Part shown: in pieces, positions 35,065-45,306 of the stretch
Numbering within the stretch: position 1 is the stretch's first letter
Layout: the number at the start of each line of letters is the position of its first letter
Assembly: GCA_027924585.1 (NCBI GenBank)
Contig: BSBM01001719.1
Location: 32,872,001 to 32,936,000, forward strand
DNA from: Larix kaempferi
Taxonomy: Eukaryota > Streptophyta > Pinopsida > Pinales > Pinaceae
Length of the DNA stretch: 64,000 nt
Reading direction: 5' to 3'
Translations under genes and position numbers: made by a program
Notes under the pieces: generated by a model
Told to the model about the DNA's origin: nothing
The model's database searches: none
The model's input: only the letters and a program-made list of their open reading frames with translations

Positions 35065-35778
35065 CCTTCCTAATCTCCTTTTCACTCATCTTCAATGGCC
35101 CTGCAAGGAAGTGTGCCTCTGGAGGAAAAACATCCAGAGGCAGTCACTTTGCAGTGACTTGTGCTCCACCTCATGGATCTATGCTTATGATTATTTTCTA
35201 TTCTCCTCCAGGTAGATTTAGGCTTCTACATCCTGAGTGGCATGAGGATTTTCATCATCAGTAGGCTCCACCATGATACTGGTTGCACTTTCTTCACAAA
35301 GATTTGATGTAAAGCACTTTGATGGTAAAAATTCATTATGTTGCAACATTTGTTCCATTTCTCTGCACACATTGCTGACAATATGTTTTATTCTATTTTG
35401 ATGTTGGTTTCCAAAGGGATCCCTTGTCTTGAACAATATTCCGAGCTCGTATTCACAGAACTCTCGAAAAGAAAAGAATTCATGGATCTCTTTATTCAAA
35501 GCTTGGTATCTTCAGAGATACTCAGAAAGATCAACTCATAGTGGATTTCCTCCAAATAATACTCTGCCATCAATATCAAACATTGGTGGTTCAGGCCTTA
35601 TACTTTCACTACACACTTGGTCACAAGAGTAACCATCCTCATCTCTTGACATATGCAAGCCTCCATCAATATATATGATCTCTTCTTCCTCATACCAGTC
35701 AAAATGTTCTTCACTAAACAAGGACACGGATTCAATTCTTATTCCAATTGAGCAATGGAACTTAGTATTTTTGCTCAC
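35065..35778 (-). pseudogene. Element B ORF, 5' part
   Basis: From 35778 a frame with one stop (35536) runs to 35218. It is acidic and unknown (EDGYSCDQVCSESIRPEPP, then ELGILFKTRDPFGNQHQN). Element A has the matching phrase NDGYYCDKLYNEYVY near its N-terminus. At 35089 an ATG in another frame opens the conserved domain MSEKEIRKA, cut after eight codons by the chromovirus element and continued in frame from 30520 (AMSNLHG). Between 35217 and 35090 there are stops. Either two ORFs or one ORF with a frameshift; function unknown. Confidence 0.55.
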
Positions 35779-35794
35779 AGGTGTAGAGGACCAT

Positions 35795-35806
35795 GCTTTG
35801 ATACCA
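35795..35806 (-). other. Element B primer-binding site
   Basis: Minus-strand TGGTATCAAAGC, initiator tRNA-Met type with one mismatch, one base from the LTR. Confidence 0.75.
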
Positions 35807-35807
35807 C

Positions 35808-37694
35808 TGTAATGTACCCAAACCCCATTCTGGGCACACTAGCTCGAAGAGAAGCAAAATGGACTAGATTTTTTTTTCCAATTGAATTCTAGCACTAAGG
35901 GACTTTTCTAAATTCTATCCCAAAAAAACACAAGGCTGTAATAAAATCAATGCATCATGCACCTACAGGTTTGTAAAACATAAATAAGAAAGGTTTAGAG
36001 TCCATAAATTCGATAGTGGCACATTCTCTAGGCGCATCACGCTTGGGATGACCATTTGGAAAAGACAAAGACTCTGAGCCAATAACCCCTGGAATTATGT
36101 GGAATCGAATGGATTCTGGTGGTTCACTAGATTTATCTAGACCTTAGGTATACTGATTTAACTATCCCAACCTGATATGACTCTATTAGACTTGACAGAC
36201 AAAGGCTTGACTGCAAAGAAAATGACTAGGTGCAAGATTCCAAAATTGGACTAGTGAAGGAGATAATATCCAAACAAATTCAAATGGTACTGGAATATCC
36301 CTAATTTATGTCATGTGAGTGTGTATGGAATCAAGTACCTCATACTTAGCTAATTGTACCTTCATATCAGATTTTGAAAGCAATGTTGACAATTCAATTC
36401 ACCAAAACAGAAAACTAGTAAAATTTTCTCTACCATAACGCACTTTTGAATTCAGTCCAATTCAAATGAATTCCAAAGGTTACAAATTCTAAATGAATGT
36501 GATAGATGAGGCCAAATACATGGTAATGAACAATAAAAATCTTCAATAAAATAATCAGAGGCGCATTTAACTGCCAATGAGAGCCAAACTTACAGTATAT
36601 CAAAGATTCACCAAAAAATGTAACTTAAAAGCAGTAGTAGTGTGATTGAGAGTAAGGAAAGAGTATTTTACTACTGGATTAGATCAATAAGAATAATAAC
36701 AACATATTAAAACCCTATTATACACATGAACAAAAAATATACTTCACAGGGGACGCAATTGCTCAATCCTCCCTCTTCACTGGCCAAAATACACCACTCT
36801 TGAGACACTACTGCTATTGGGATCTTCAAATTAATCTTGAGATTTGACTACACCATATTGTAGCTGATTTTAGACCTGCAATTAAACTCTAATGGAAGCA
36901 TTAAACTCCATGAAAAGGATTACATATCCTCTTCCTCAAAATCCAACAGAAGGATCTCTCGATCTTTCAATTGGATCAATGAATGCAAAGGGGTACATCA
37001 CCCAATCCTGGAAAGGGGCACACCACCCAAGCCTCTGAGATGCACAAATCCCTCAAGATGAATACTCAAAATGAAAAAATATGTGAATGGGTGTGTTCAT
37101 CCTCCTTTTATTAACCTCTTCCATCTTTTCTTCCTTCCTTCTAGAGCTTGCCATCTAGGAAATTCGAATTTGTGATGAGTGGAGGCTTCTTTGGCAAGTT
37201 GATTTTGCATTTTGGACCCATTTTCCTCATGAAGGCGCCCTCACTGGCCAAACTTAGAATCTGCATCTTTCCCAAGGCATCTTGCTTGCTTTCCTGCATT
37301 TATTATTCCTTCTAGAGCCTCATCTTCACAAATATGGAAACATCCTTCCTTTTTTATTTGTTGGTGCTTTTCCTTATTTTCCTGATCTTGACTGCTTTTA
37401 ATGATTTTAGTTGATTGCCTTCCATATTTTTCTAAGGGAGACAACTCATCTATCTTATCCTCATCCTATGCGCCCTCTTGAGCTACCTAGGCATTTCCAA
37501 CTCATCAAACAATTTATTAATAATTACATATTTACAACTATGGGCTACATCACTTCTTCAAGATCTAATTTAATTATTCAAAATAACCATAGTCAAGATT
37601 AATTTCCTAACTAATTTAATTTTCCACTACGACCCATGGGGATCAAAAGGGATAGTGGTACCTCCATTGTGCTATAAAAAATGGGGACATTACA
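35808..37694 (-). repeat. Element B 5' LTR (1,887 bp)
   Basis: Plus-strand ends TGTAATGTACCC and GGGGACATTACA form an imperfect 12-bp inverted repeat. AT-rich with no ORF of note; GTTAC after its end is the probable target duplication. Its last 120 bp match 27781-27903. Confidence 0.8.
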
Positions 37695-38231
37695 GTTACA
37701 TTGCTTCGAACAAATCCAACCCTATTTGATGTCACACTTGGTTTATTCAAGGATTCATCTTTGCTCGGGGTCTACAAGCACCCTCTACCCTATATTCATT
37801 ATTTAGACTCAATTCCCATTTACATCATTGCCTCTTTTGTTGAGGCTATTGAATGTGTTTTCATTGATGTCAAGACAATGACATTGTTGTCATTAACGGT
37901 TGATGATGTACGAGGTTTGATGAGGTCCTTGGAAGTGCAAGAAGATGCCTGATGATTTCCTTGGAAGATGTTGGGTTAGAAGATCACTATGTTTGATGAT
38001 GTCCTTGGAAGTACATGTCAGAGAGAGAATGTTGATATGGTAACATGATGGTGTATCATGCAACAATGATGCCACCTTAGCAAAGGTTGAAGCAATGCTA
38101 ATAGAGTGAAGTATATTAAAGTGTTATGTGAATAACATTGAAGTTTGAATTCTTACAACACTAGTAGGCCCCCCTCCTACGCAAAACAAACTAGACAAAA
38201 AATGTTGAAATATCATGCAATTCGGCCCTCC
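37695..38231 (+). other. Spacer with an unidentified 83-codon ORF
   Basis: Between element B and array C. A plus-strand frame open from the LTR junction reads RTNPTLFDVTLGLF, then YIHYLDSIPIYIIASF and VEAIECVFIDVKTM to 37952. No recognised domain and no good start codon, so it may be an exon or element fragment into which B inserted. 37953-38231 shows nothing. Confidence 0.35.
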
Positions 38232-39193
38232 TGTTGGAATATTTACACCATCATTTTTATATTTTGCATGCCTGCATGCGAATTTGCATGTTGCATGCTT
38301 TGCATGCCACTGCTTGCATCCATTCATCATCATGGTGGTCTCCCTAGCACCTAGAGCTTGCTTCTAGCTCTCCAGAGCCTGTCTACAACCCCCATTTGGC
38401 CTCCTACCTACATGATGCGCCCTTCTTGATTGTTCTGCATGGAAAGTGCACCTTTCTCACCTACCACACTTAGTTAGTGTGCCTTTACTCACCTACCTTC
38501 AATTATCACTCAGTTAGGACGCCTTATCTCACCTACCAGGAGTTATCATTCAATTAATGCATTGATTGAGTAGTTATTCCATTGATTGCTAATGCTGACT
38601 GCTTGTAGCTCCTAGTTAGCTAGTTTTGGAGTTCCACTTGACTATTTTATAGCCTCATGCGCCCCCCTCAGAGTCTCCATTCCCTGATTTATGCCTAGAT
38701 GGTTATGTTAGACTCAGTTAGACACACTTGAATGACTATTACCATTTATGACTGATACTATTGATTGGATGATGTTTCCATTGTTATCCAAGATAGACTT
38801 TGAGCTAGACAACCTCATGCACCCCCCTTGGAGTCTCCATTCCCTAATTTATGGCTAGATGGTTCTGTTAGACTCAGTTGGACACACTTGACTGACTCTT
38901 ACCATTTATGACTGATACTACCCACTGAATGATGTCTCCATAATTATCCAAGATAGACTTTGATCTCAGATTCGAATGCCCTACTTGGCTAATTCAAATC
39001 CTATATGATGCCTCATCATAGATTATTGTATCACATTCTTTACATTCATTATTCATTGTATGATACTGTTATTGTTCATTATTATGTGTTTATGAGTGAT
39101 TATTGAGTGTCTCCTTCTCTTCTTCTTTGCAACATACTTGAGAGTTTGATTGTGAGTTTGTTACAGTTGCTAGATCCCTTGCAAATTATCACA
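38232..39193 (+). repeat. Element C LTR 1
   Basis: TGTTGGAATATTTACACC to AAATTATCACA. It has about 36 extra bases rich in GCATGC near 38275-38315 compared with LTRs 2 and 3. Internally, a 160-bp unit is repeated (starts 38651 and 38811). Primer site TGGTATCATAGC follows at 39194. Confidence 0.85.
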
Positions 39194-39514
39194 TGGTATC
39201 ATAGCAAGAAGCATCTATTTGAATTGCATCCATTGCAGCAGTTGCAACATTTCTTTGAGTAGCTATATTTCAATTGAGCACTAGAAGCCTCTGAGTTTCC
39301 ACAACAAATCCTGGTGCTATTACTTGAATTCATTGGAGAAATATAGCGAGGTATAGCTAGGTGTGAAGGCTTAGTCTATGTGCTTAGTGTTTAAAAGGTA
39401 GTGTTCAGTTGAAGTGTAGCATTCTCCATCAGCAAAAAAAAAACTCTTCTTGTTTTGCAGGTTTCAAAGTTTTCTACAGTTGCAGCAGTAGATTCGAATT
39501 GAACAACAGCTTCT

Positions 39515-42050
39515 ATGTATCTGGAAGGAGTTCATTCTCTCACTCCATTCAACTATGATGAGTGGAAACCAAAGATGACATCATATATGAAGAGACTTGG
39601 TCTTTTTGATATGTGTACTGGTATTAAGAGAGATTTTTCTTCCGATGGAGGGAAAGAAGATTGGCTTGATGCTTGTGAAAGAGCCTCAGGAAATATATGT
39701 GTTACTATGTTTTCCAATATGGAATACCTCATTTATCTTGATGAACATCCAAGTGATCTATGGACTAGATTGGACAGAATATTTGGAAGGCAGGAGGAAG
39801 AGGTTGATGCTAGCCATGTGTAAATCAAACCCAATGATACTTCCTACAATGCTCTCTCTATTCATGACTCGGCCTCCATCATCTCGCATGATGAAGTTTT
39901 TCAATATAAAGTCGAAGTACAACACATGGTTTCAGTTGATCCATCTTCTTATCTGAAGTCTGAGCAAAAGATATCAGTTACTACTCTAGAAGTTGAAGAG
40001 ACCTTCACAATCTCTACTTCCCATGAGCTTGTTGATGCGCAAGATGATGACTTACTGAGCATCTTGTAAGATTTGGGAGGAAGTGCATTCGCCCTCCTTT
40101 ATCAAAATATTCCTATGGACTCCTATTTGGTCATTGGCACATGTTTTCAAAGATTCACCGAAGATGGAAGACTGTATCATTTGCTTGAGTTCAAGTCTCA
40201 TGCATATCGTTGTGATTTTGGTTTTGATCTCACCCTTGTTGATTCAAAGGAGATCATAAGAAACCATCCTCAAATTCTTGGATCTGATTTGAAGTTCAAG
40301 CCGTCACCATTATGTCATGGTTCATTTGATTTGGATATCACCCCTGCTGGTTCAAAGGAGATATCAAAGAACTACATACACTTTCATAGAGTTGATGCAC
40401 CTGTTGATGTGCAAGATGATGACCTACTGAGTATTTTGAAGGAAAAATCAGATTTGGAAGGTAATGCATTCGCTCTCCCTCATCATATGTTTTCTTTGGA
40501 TTCCTATTTGGTCATTGGCACATGCTTTCAGAGTTTCAATGACAATGGAAGACTCTATCATTCTCTTGGGTTCATGACTCATGCACCTTTCTGTGATTTT
40601 GGTTTTAATTTCACCCCTGTTGGTTCAAAGGAGATCATGAGAAACCATCTTTCAAGTCTTGGGTCTAATTTGCTCGCATCCATTGTTGGAGAACTCAAGC
40701 ACATGTTTTTGTAGCATGATTCATTTCTTCCCAAGAGGAAGATAAATTTTTTTGAGAGAATGCTAGAGCATGATCCACAAGAACCTGAATATCTAGCACC
40801 TATTGGTTCATGGGCCACCACCACTGTGGCATCCACCAGTGATCTTGTTGAAGATTCACCATCATCTTGTCATAGTTTCTTTGGTTATGATCTCACCTAT
40901 GTTCAAAGGAGATATCAAGGAACTATCTACACATTCATGGCTTTGATTCTACCTCAGTTGGTTCGAATCACATGCTTCATGATAATCTTCATATTATGTT
41001 TTTGCAGCATGATCCACTTCTTCCCAAAAGGAAGATACCTCCTCCTTTGATTGATGATCAAGAGAGCGAAGCATCATCACATGAGATTTCAGATTCAGAG
41101 TGTGGATGCGATTATGAGCCAGTTGTACTTGCTTCTTCGCATGAGATTTCAAATTCAGAATTTGGATGTGATGATGAGCCAGCTGTAGATGCATCTTCAC
41201 ATGATATTTTAGATTCAAAATCTGAAGATGGAGATGATGATGATTGAATGCTAGATCTAGATCCACAAGAACCTGAAGATCTAGCACCTCTTTTTCCAAC
41301 TCCTATTTCTAAATGGGCCTCCACTACTGCATCCTCCTTTGATCTTAATGAATATCCATCATCATCTAGTCCTAGTTCTTCTGAGATTGATTGCAGTCAT
41401 GATGGTTCAAATGAGGACTACATGCATATTCTGGAGCAGTTTCATGACATCAACATTTTTGGATATGTTCCTCCTTTGAGTGATGATGAGCTAGTTTTAC
41501 TTGCTTATCCTCATGAGATTTCAGATTCATAGTTTTCATGTGATGATGATCCATTTTTACTTGCTTCTCCTCATGAGATTTCAGATTTAGAGTTTGGATG
41601 TGATGATGCATCTTCACATGATATTTTAGATTCAGAATCTGAAGATGGAGATGATGATGAGGGAATGTTAGACCCAAATCCACAAGAACCTGAAGGTCTA
41701 GCAACTAATGATGAAGATGAGCAAATGAGAGATCCAGATCCACAATAACCTGAATATATCTCACCTATTTGTCCTCTTCCTCGATGGGCAGCCACTGCTC
41801 CCTGATTAGCCAGAGAAGATTTTCAGCATAGAAGGTTTCATCCTTCTCACATTGCTAATCCTCTTCCTCGATGGGCATCCACTACTCCTCGATAATCCAG
41901 ATCAGATTTTCAGCATGAAAGGATTCATCCTTCTTACTTTACTGATCCTCTTTTTCGATGGGAAACCACTACTCCTCGATCTTCCAGATCAGATTTTTCA
42001 CATGTAAGGATTCATCCTTGTGAAATTCTTGATCTAGTTCGGATCTATTG
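39515..42050 (+). pseudogene. Element C body 1 ORF, inactivated
   Basis: Collinear with the body 2 ORF. It has premature stops at 39821 (TAA), 40067 (TAA), 40712 (TAG), 41530 (TAG) and 41746 (TAA), where body 2 has GAA or GAG in each case, and a TGA near 41801 where body 2 has CGA. A 4-bp deletion near 40905 (CACCTATGTTCAAAGG against CACCTATGTTTGTTCAAAGG) shifts the frame. The TGA at 41245 is shared with body 2. Domain order is as in body 2: gag-like N-terminus, GSKEI repeats, acidic repeats, RW repeats. The five Glu-codon stops are all G-to-T changes if body 2 is ancestral there. Confidence 0.85.
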
Positions 42051-42271
42051 ATCCTTCTTTGAGAAAGAAGGACACTTACCTTCTTCAGGGGTGAGAGATG
42101 ATATGATTCATCAGCATCCTTCAGTCTATTTTGAGAGAGGGATTTCTTCCCACTGGGTTTTCCCTCTTTCCTCACTTAGTTTATTTAGATTGATTATACG
42201 GGGTGACCTTTGGTCTTAGTCACCAGGGCCCTATTTTCCAGATTTCAGTTTTATCTCATAGTATAGCTTGC

Positions 42272-42285
42272 GGGGGGGGGGGGGG
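42272..42285 (+). other. Polypurine tract of element C body 1 (14 G)
   Basis: An uninterrupted run of 14 G directly before LTR 2; the matching run before LTR 3 (46331-46339) has 9 G. Likely the primer for plus-strand synthesis. Confidence 0.7.
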
Positions 42286-43248
42286 TGTTGGAATATTCAC
42301 ACCATCATTTTTATATTTTGCATGCCTGCATGCATCCAGCCATCATCATGGTGGTCTCCCCAATACCTAGAGCTTGCTTCTATCTCTCTAGAGCCTGTCT
42401 ACAACCCCCATTTGGAATCCTACCTACGTGATGCGCCCTTCTTGTCTGTTCTGCATGGAAAGTGCCCTTTCTCACCTACCACACTCGGTTAGTGCACCTT
42501 TACTCACCTACCTTCAGTTATCACTCAGTTAGTGCACCTTTACTCACCTATCTTCAGTTATCACTCAGTTAGAGCGCCTTATCTCACCTACTAGGGGTTA
42601 TCATTCAATTAGTGCATTGATTGGGTATTTCTTCCACTGATTACTCATATTGACTGCTTGTAGCTTCTAGTTAGATAGTTATGGAGTTCCACTTGACTAT
42701 TTGACAGCCTCATGCGCCCCCCTTGGAGTCTCCATTCCTTGATTTATGCCTAGATGGTTCTGTTAGACTCAATTAGACACACTTGACTGACTATTACCAT
42801 TTATGACTGATACTATTGACTGGATGATGTCTCCATTGTTATCCAAGCTAGACTTTGAGCTAGATAGCCTCATGCGCCCCCCTTGGAGTCTCCATTCCCT
42901 GATTTATGGTTAGATGGTCCTGTTAGACTCAGTTGGACACACTTGACCGACTCTTACCATTTATGATTGATACTACCAACTATATGATGTCTCCATAATT
43001 ATCCAAGCTAGACTTTGAGCTCATATTCAAATGCCCTACTTGGCTAATTCGAATCCTATATGATGCCTCATCATAGATTATTCTATCACATTCTTTACAT
43101 TCATTATTCATTGTATGATATTGTTATTGTTCATTATTATGTGTTTATGAGTGATTATTGAGTGTCTCCTTCTCTTCTTCTTTGCAACATACTTGAGAGT
43201 TTGATTGTGATTTTGTTATAGTTGTTAGATCCCTTGCAGATTATCACA
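42286..43248 (+). repeat. Element C LTR 2 (shared, central)
   Basis: TGTTGGAATATTCACACC to GATTATCACA, 963 bp, with the 160-bp internal duplication at 42706 and 42866. Primer site TGGTATCAGAGC at 43249-43260, fully matching the initiator tRNA-Met type. Confidence 0.88.
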
Positions 43249-43569
43249 TGGTATCAGAGCAAGAAGCAACTATTTGAATTGCATCCATTGCAGCAGTTGC
43301 AACATTTCTTTGAGCAGCTATATTTCACTTGATCACCAGAAGCCTCTGAGTTTCCACAACAAATCCTAGTGCTATTACTTGAATTCATTGGAGAAATCCA
43401 GCGATGTCTAGCCAGGTGTGAAGGACTTAGTCTATGTGCTCAGTTTTCAAAAGGTAGTGTTCAATCGAAGTGTAGCATTCTCCATCAACAAAAAAAAACT
43501 CTTCTGGTTTTGCAAGTTACGAATTTTTCTGCAGTTGCAGCAATAGATTCGAATTGAACAACAACTTCT

Positions 43570-45306
43570 ATGTATTTGGAAGGAGTTCCTTCTCTCACTC
43601 CATTCAACTATGATGAGTGGAAACCAAAGATGACATCATATATGAAGAAACTTGGTATTTTTTATGTCTGTACTGGTACTAAGAGAGATTTTTCTTCCGA
43701 TGGAGAGAAAGAAGATTGGCTTGATGCTTGTGGAAGAGCCTCAGGAAATATATGTGTTACTATGTTTCCGAATATGGAATACCTCATTTATCTTGATGAA
43801 CATCCAAGTGATATATGGACTAGATTGGACAGATTATTTGGAAGGCAGGAGGAAGAGGTTAATTCTATCCATGTGGAAATCAAACCCAGTGATACTTCCT
43901 ACAATGCTCTGTCTATTCATGACTCGGCCTCCATCATCTCGCATGATGAATTTTTTCAATATAAAGTCAAAGTACAACACATGGTTTCAATTGATCCATC
44001 TTCTGATCTGAAGTCTGAGCAAAAGATATCAGTTACTACTCTAGAAGTTGAAGAGACCTTCACAATCTCTATTTCCCATGAGCTTGCTGATGTGCAAGAT
44101 GATGACTTACTGAGCATCTTGGAAGATTTGGGAGGAAGTGCATTCACCCTCCTTGATCAAAATATTCCTATGGACTCCTATTTGGTCATTGGCACATGTT
44201 TTCAGAGATTCACCGAAGATGGAAGACTGTATCATTTGCTTGATTTCAAGTCTCATGCATATTGTTGTGATTTTGGTTTTGATCTCACCCTTGTTGGTTC
44301 AAAGGAGATCATAAGAAACCATCCTCAAATTCTTGGATCTGATTTGAAGTTCAAGCCATCACCATTATGTCATGGTTCATTTGATTCGGATTTCACCCTT
44401 GCTGGTTCAAAGGAGATATCAAAGAACTATATACACTTTCATAGAGTTGATGCACCTGTTGATGTGCAAGATGATGACCTACTGAGTATTTTGAAGGAAA
44501 AATTAGATTTGGAAGGTAATGCATTCGCTCTTCCTCATCATATGTTTTCTTTGGATTCCTATTTGGTCATTGGCACATGCTTTCAGAGTTTCACTAATGA
44601 TGGAAGACTCTATCATTCTCTTAGGTTCATGACTCATGCACCTTTTTGTGATTTTGGTTTTGATTTCACCCCTGTTGGTTCAAAGGAGATCATAAGAAAC
44701 CATCTTCCAAGTCTCGGGTCTGATTTGCTTGCATCCATTGTTGGAGAACTCAAGCACATGTTTTTGGAGCATGATTCATTTCTTCCCAAGAGGAAGATAA
44801 CTCTTTTTGAGAGAATGATAGAGCATGATCCACAAGAACCTGAATATCCAGCACCTATTGGTTCATGGGCCACCACCACTGTTGCATCCACCAGTGATCT
44901 TGTTAAAGATTCACCATCATCTTGTCATAGTTTCTTTGGTTATGATCTCACCTATGTTTGTTCAAAGGAGATATCAAGGAACTATCTACACATGCATGGC
45001 TTTGATTCTACCTCAGTTGGTTCGAATCAAATGCTTCATGATAATCTTCATATTATGTTTTTCCAGCACGATCCACTTTTTCCCAAAAGGAAGATACCTC
45101 CTCCTTTGATTGATGATCAAGAGAGTGAAGCATCATCACATGAGATTTTAGATTCAGAGTGTGGATGTGATGATGAGCCAGTTGTACTTGTTTCTTCACA
45201 TGAGATTTCAAATTCAGAATTTGGATGTGATGATGAGCCAGCTGTAGATGCATCTTCACATGATATTTCAGATTTAGAATCTGAAGATGGAGATGATGAT
45301 GATTGA
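43570..45306 (+). CDS. Element C body 2 ORF: gag-like N-terminus fused to GSKEI repeats
   Basis: An intact 578-codon frame. Residues 1-95 resemble the copia gag N-terminus (LTPFNYDEWKPKMTSYMKKL, then HPSDIWTRLDRLFG). From residue 174 a unit starts VQDDDLLSILE, continues DSYLVIGTCFQRFTEDGRL and ends near DFGFDLTLVGSKEIIRNH. It recurs from residue 297, and shorter GSKEI-type pieces lie near 280 and 460. The C-terminus has acidic SSHEISDSE...GCDDEP repeats. No CCHC knuckle, protease or pol. The ATG at 43570 follows the primer site by 310 bp, as a gag start should. It ends in TGA followed at once by an ATG in the same frame (next entry). Function unknown; probably a structural RNA- or particle-binding protein. 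Confidence 0.75.
   Translation: MYLEGVPSLTPFNYDEWKPKMTSYMKKLGIFYVCTGTKRDFSSDGEKEDWLDACGRASGNICVTMFPNMEYLIYLDEHPSDIWTRLDRLFGRQEEEVNSIHVEIKPSDTSYNALSIHDSASIISHDEFFQYKVKVQHMVSIDPSSDLKSEQKISVTTLEVEETFTISISHELADVQDDDLLSILEDLGGSAFTLLDQNIPMDSYLVIGTCFQRFTEDGRLYHLLDFKSHAYCCDFGFDLTLVGSKEIIRNHPQILGSDLKFKPSPLCHGSFDSDFTLAGSKEISKNYIHFHRVDAPVDVQDDDLLSILKEKLDLEGNAFALPHHMFSLDSYLVIGTCFQSFTNDGRLYHSLRFMTHAPFCDFGFDFTPVGSKEIIRNHLPSLGSDLLASIVGELKHMFLEHDSFLPKRKITLFERMIEHDPQEPEYPAPIGSWATTTVASTSDLVKDSPSSCHSFFGYDLTYVCSKEISRNYLHMHGFDSTSVGSNQMLHDNLHIMFFQHDPLFPKRKIPPPLIDDQESEASSHEILDSECGCDDEPVVLVSSHEISNSEFGCDDEPAVDASSHDISDLESEDGDDDD

Larger units (their letters stand above)
27781..37694 (-). mobile_element. Element B: non-autonomous LTR retrotransposon, interrupted twice
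   Basis: The right LTR (35808-37694), primer site (35795-35806), body and remnant of the left LTR (27781-27903) are all in minus orientation. The left remnant matches the last 120 bp of the right LTR, including ATGGGGATCAAAAGGGATAG. The body holds one long, stop-riddled frame related to element A, no integrase or YxDD box, and at most an RNase H remnant. The chromovirus-like element (30526-35064) splits the body and Copia-2 cuts the left LTR. A long-LTR, pol-poor element, probably mobilised in trans. Confidence 0.8.

Noticed and set aside
40579-40836. Minus-strand ORF starting MDATVVVAHEPIGA, also at 44634-44891
   Set aside because: Shadow of the element C ORF on the opposite strand; present twice only because the body is duplicated.
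40994-41795. Minus-strand His/Leu-rich ORFs (HHHLHLQILNLK type), repeated at 45053-45854
   Set aside because: Antisense of the acidic Asp/Glu/Ser repeats of element C; composition follows from the sense repeats.
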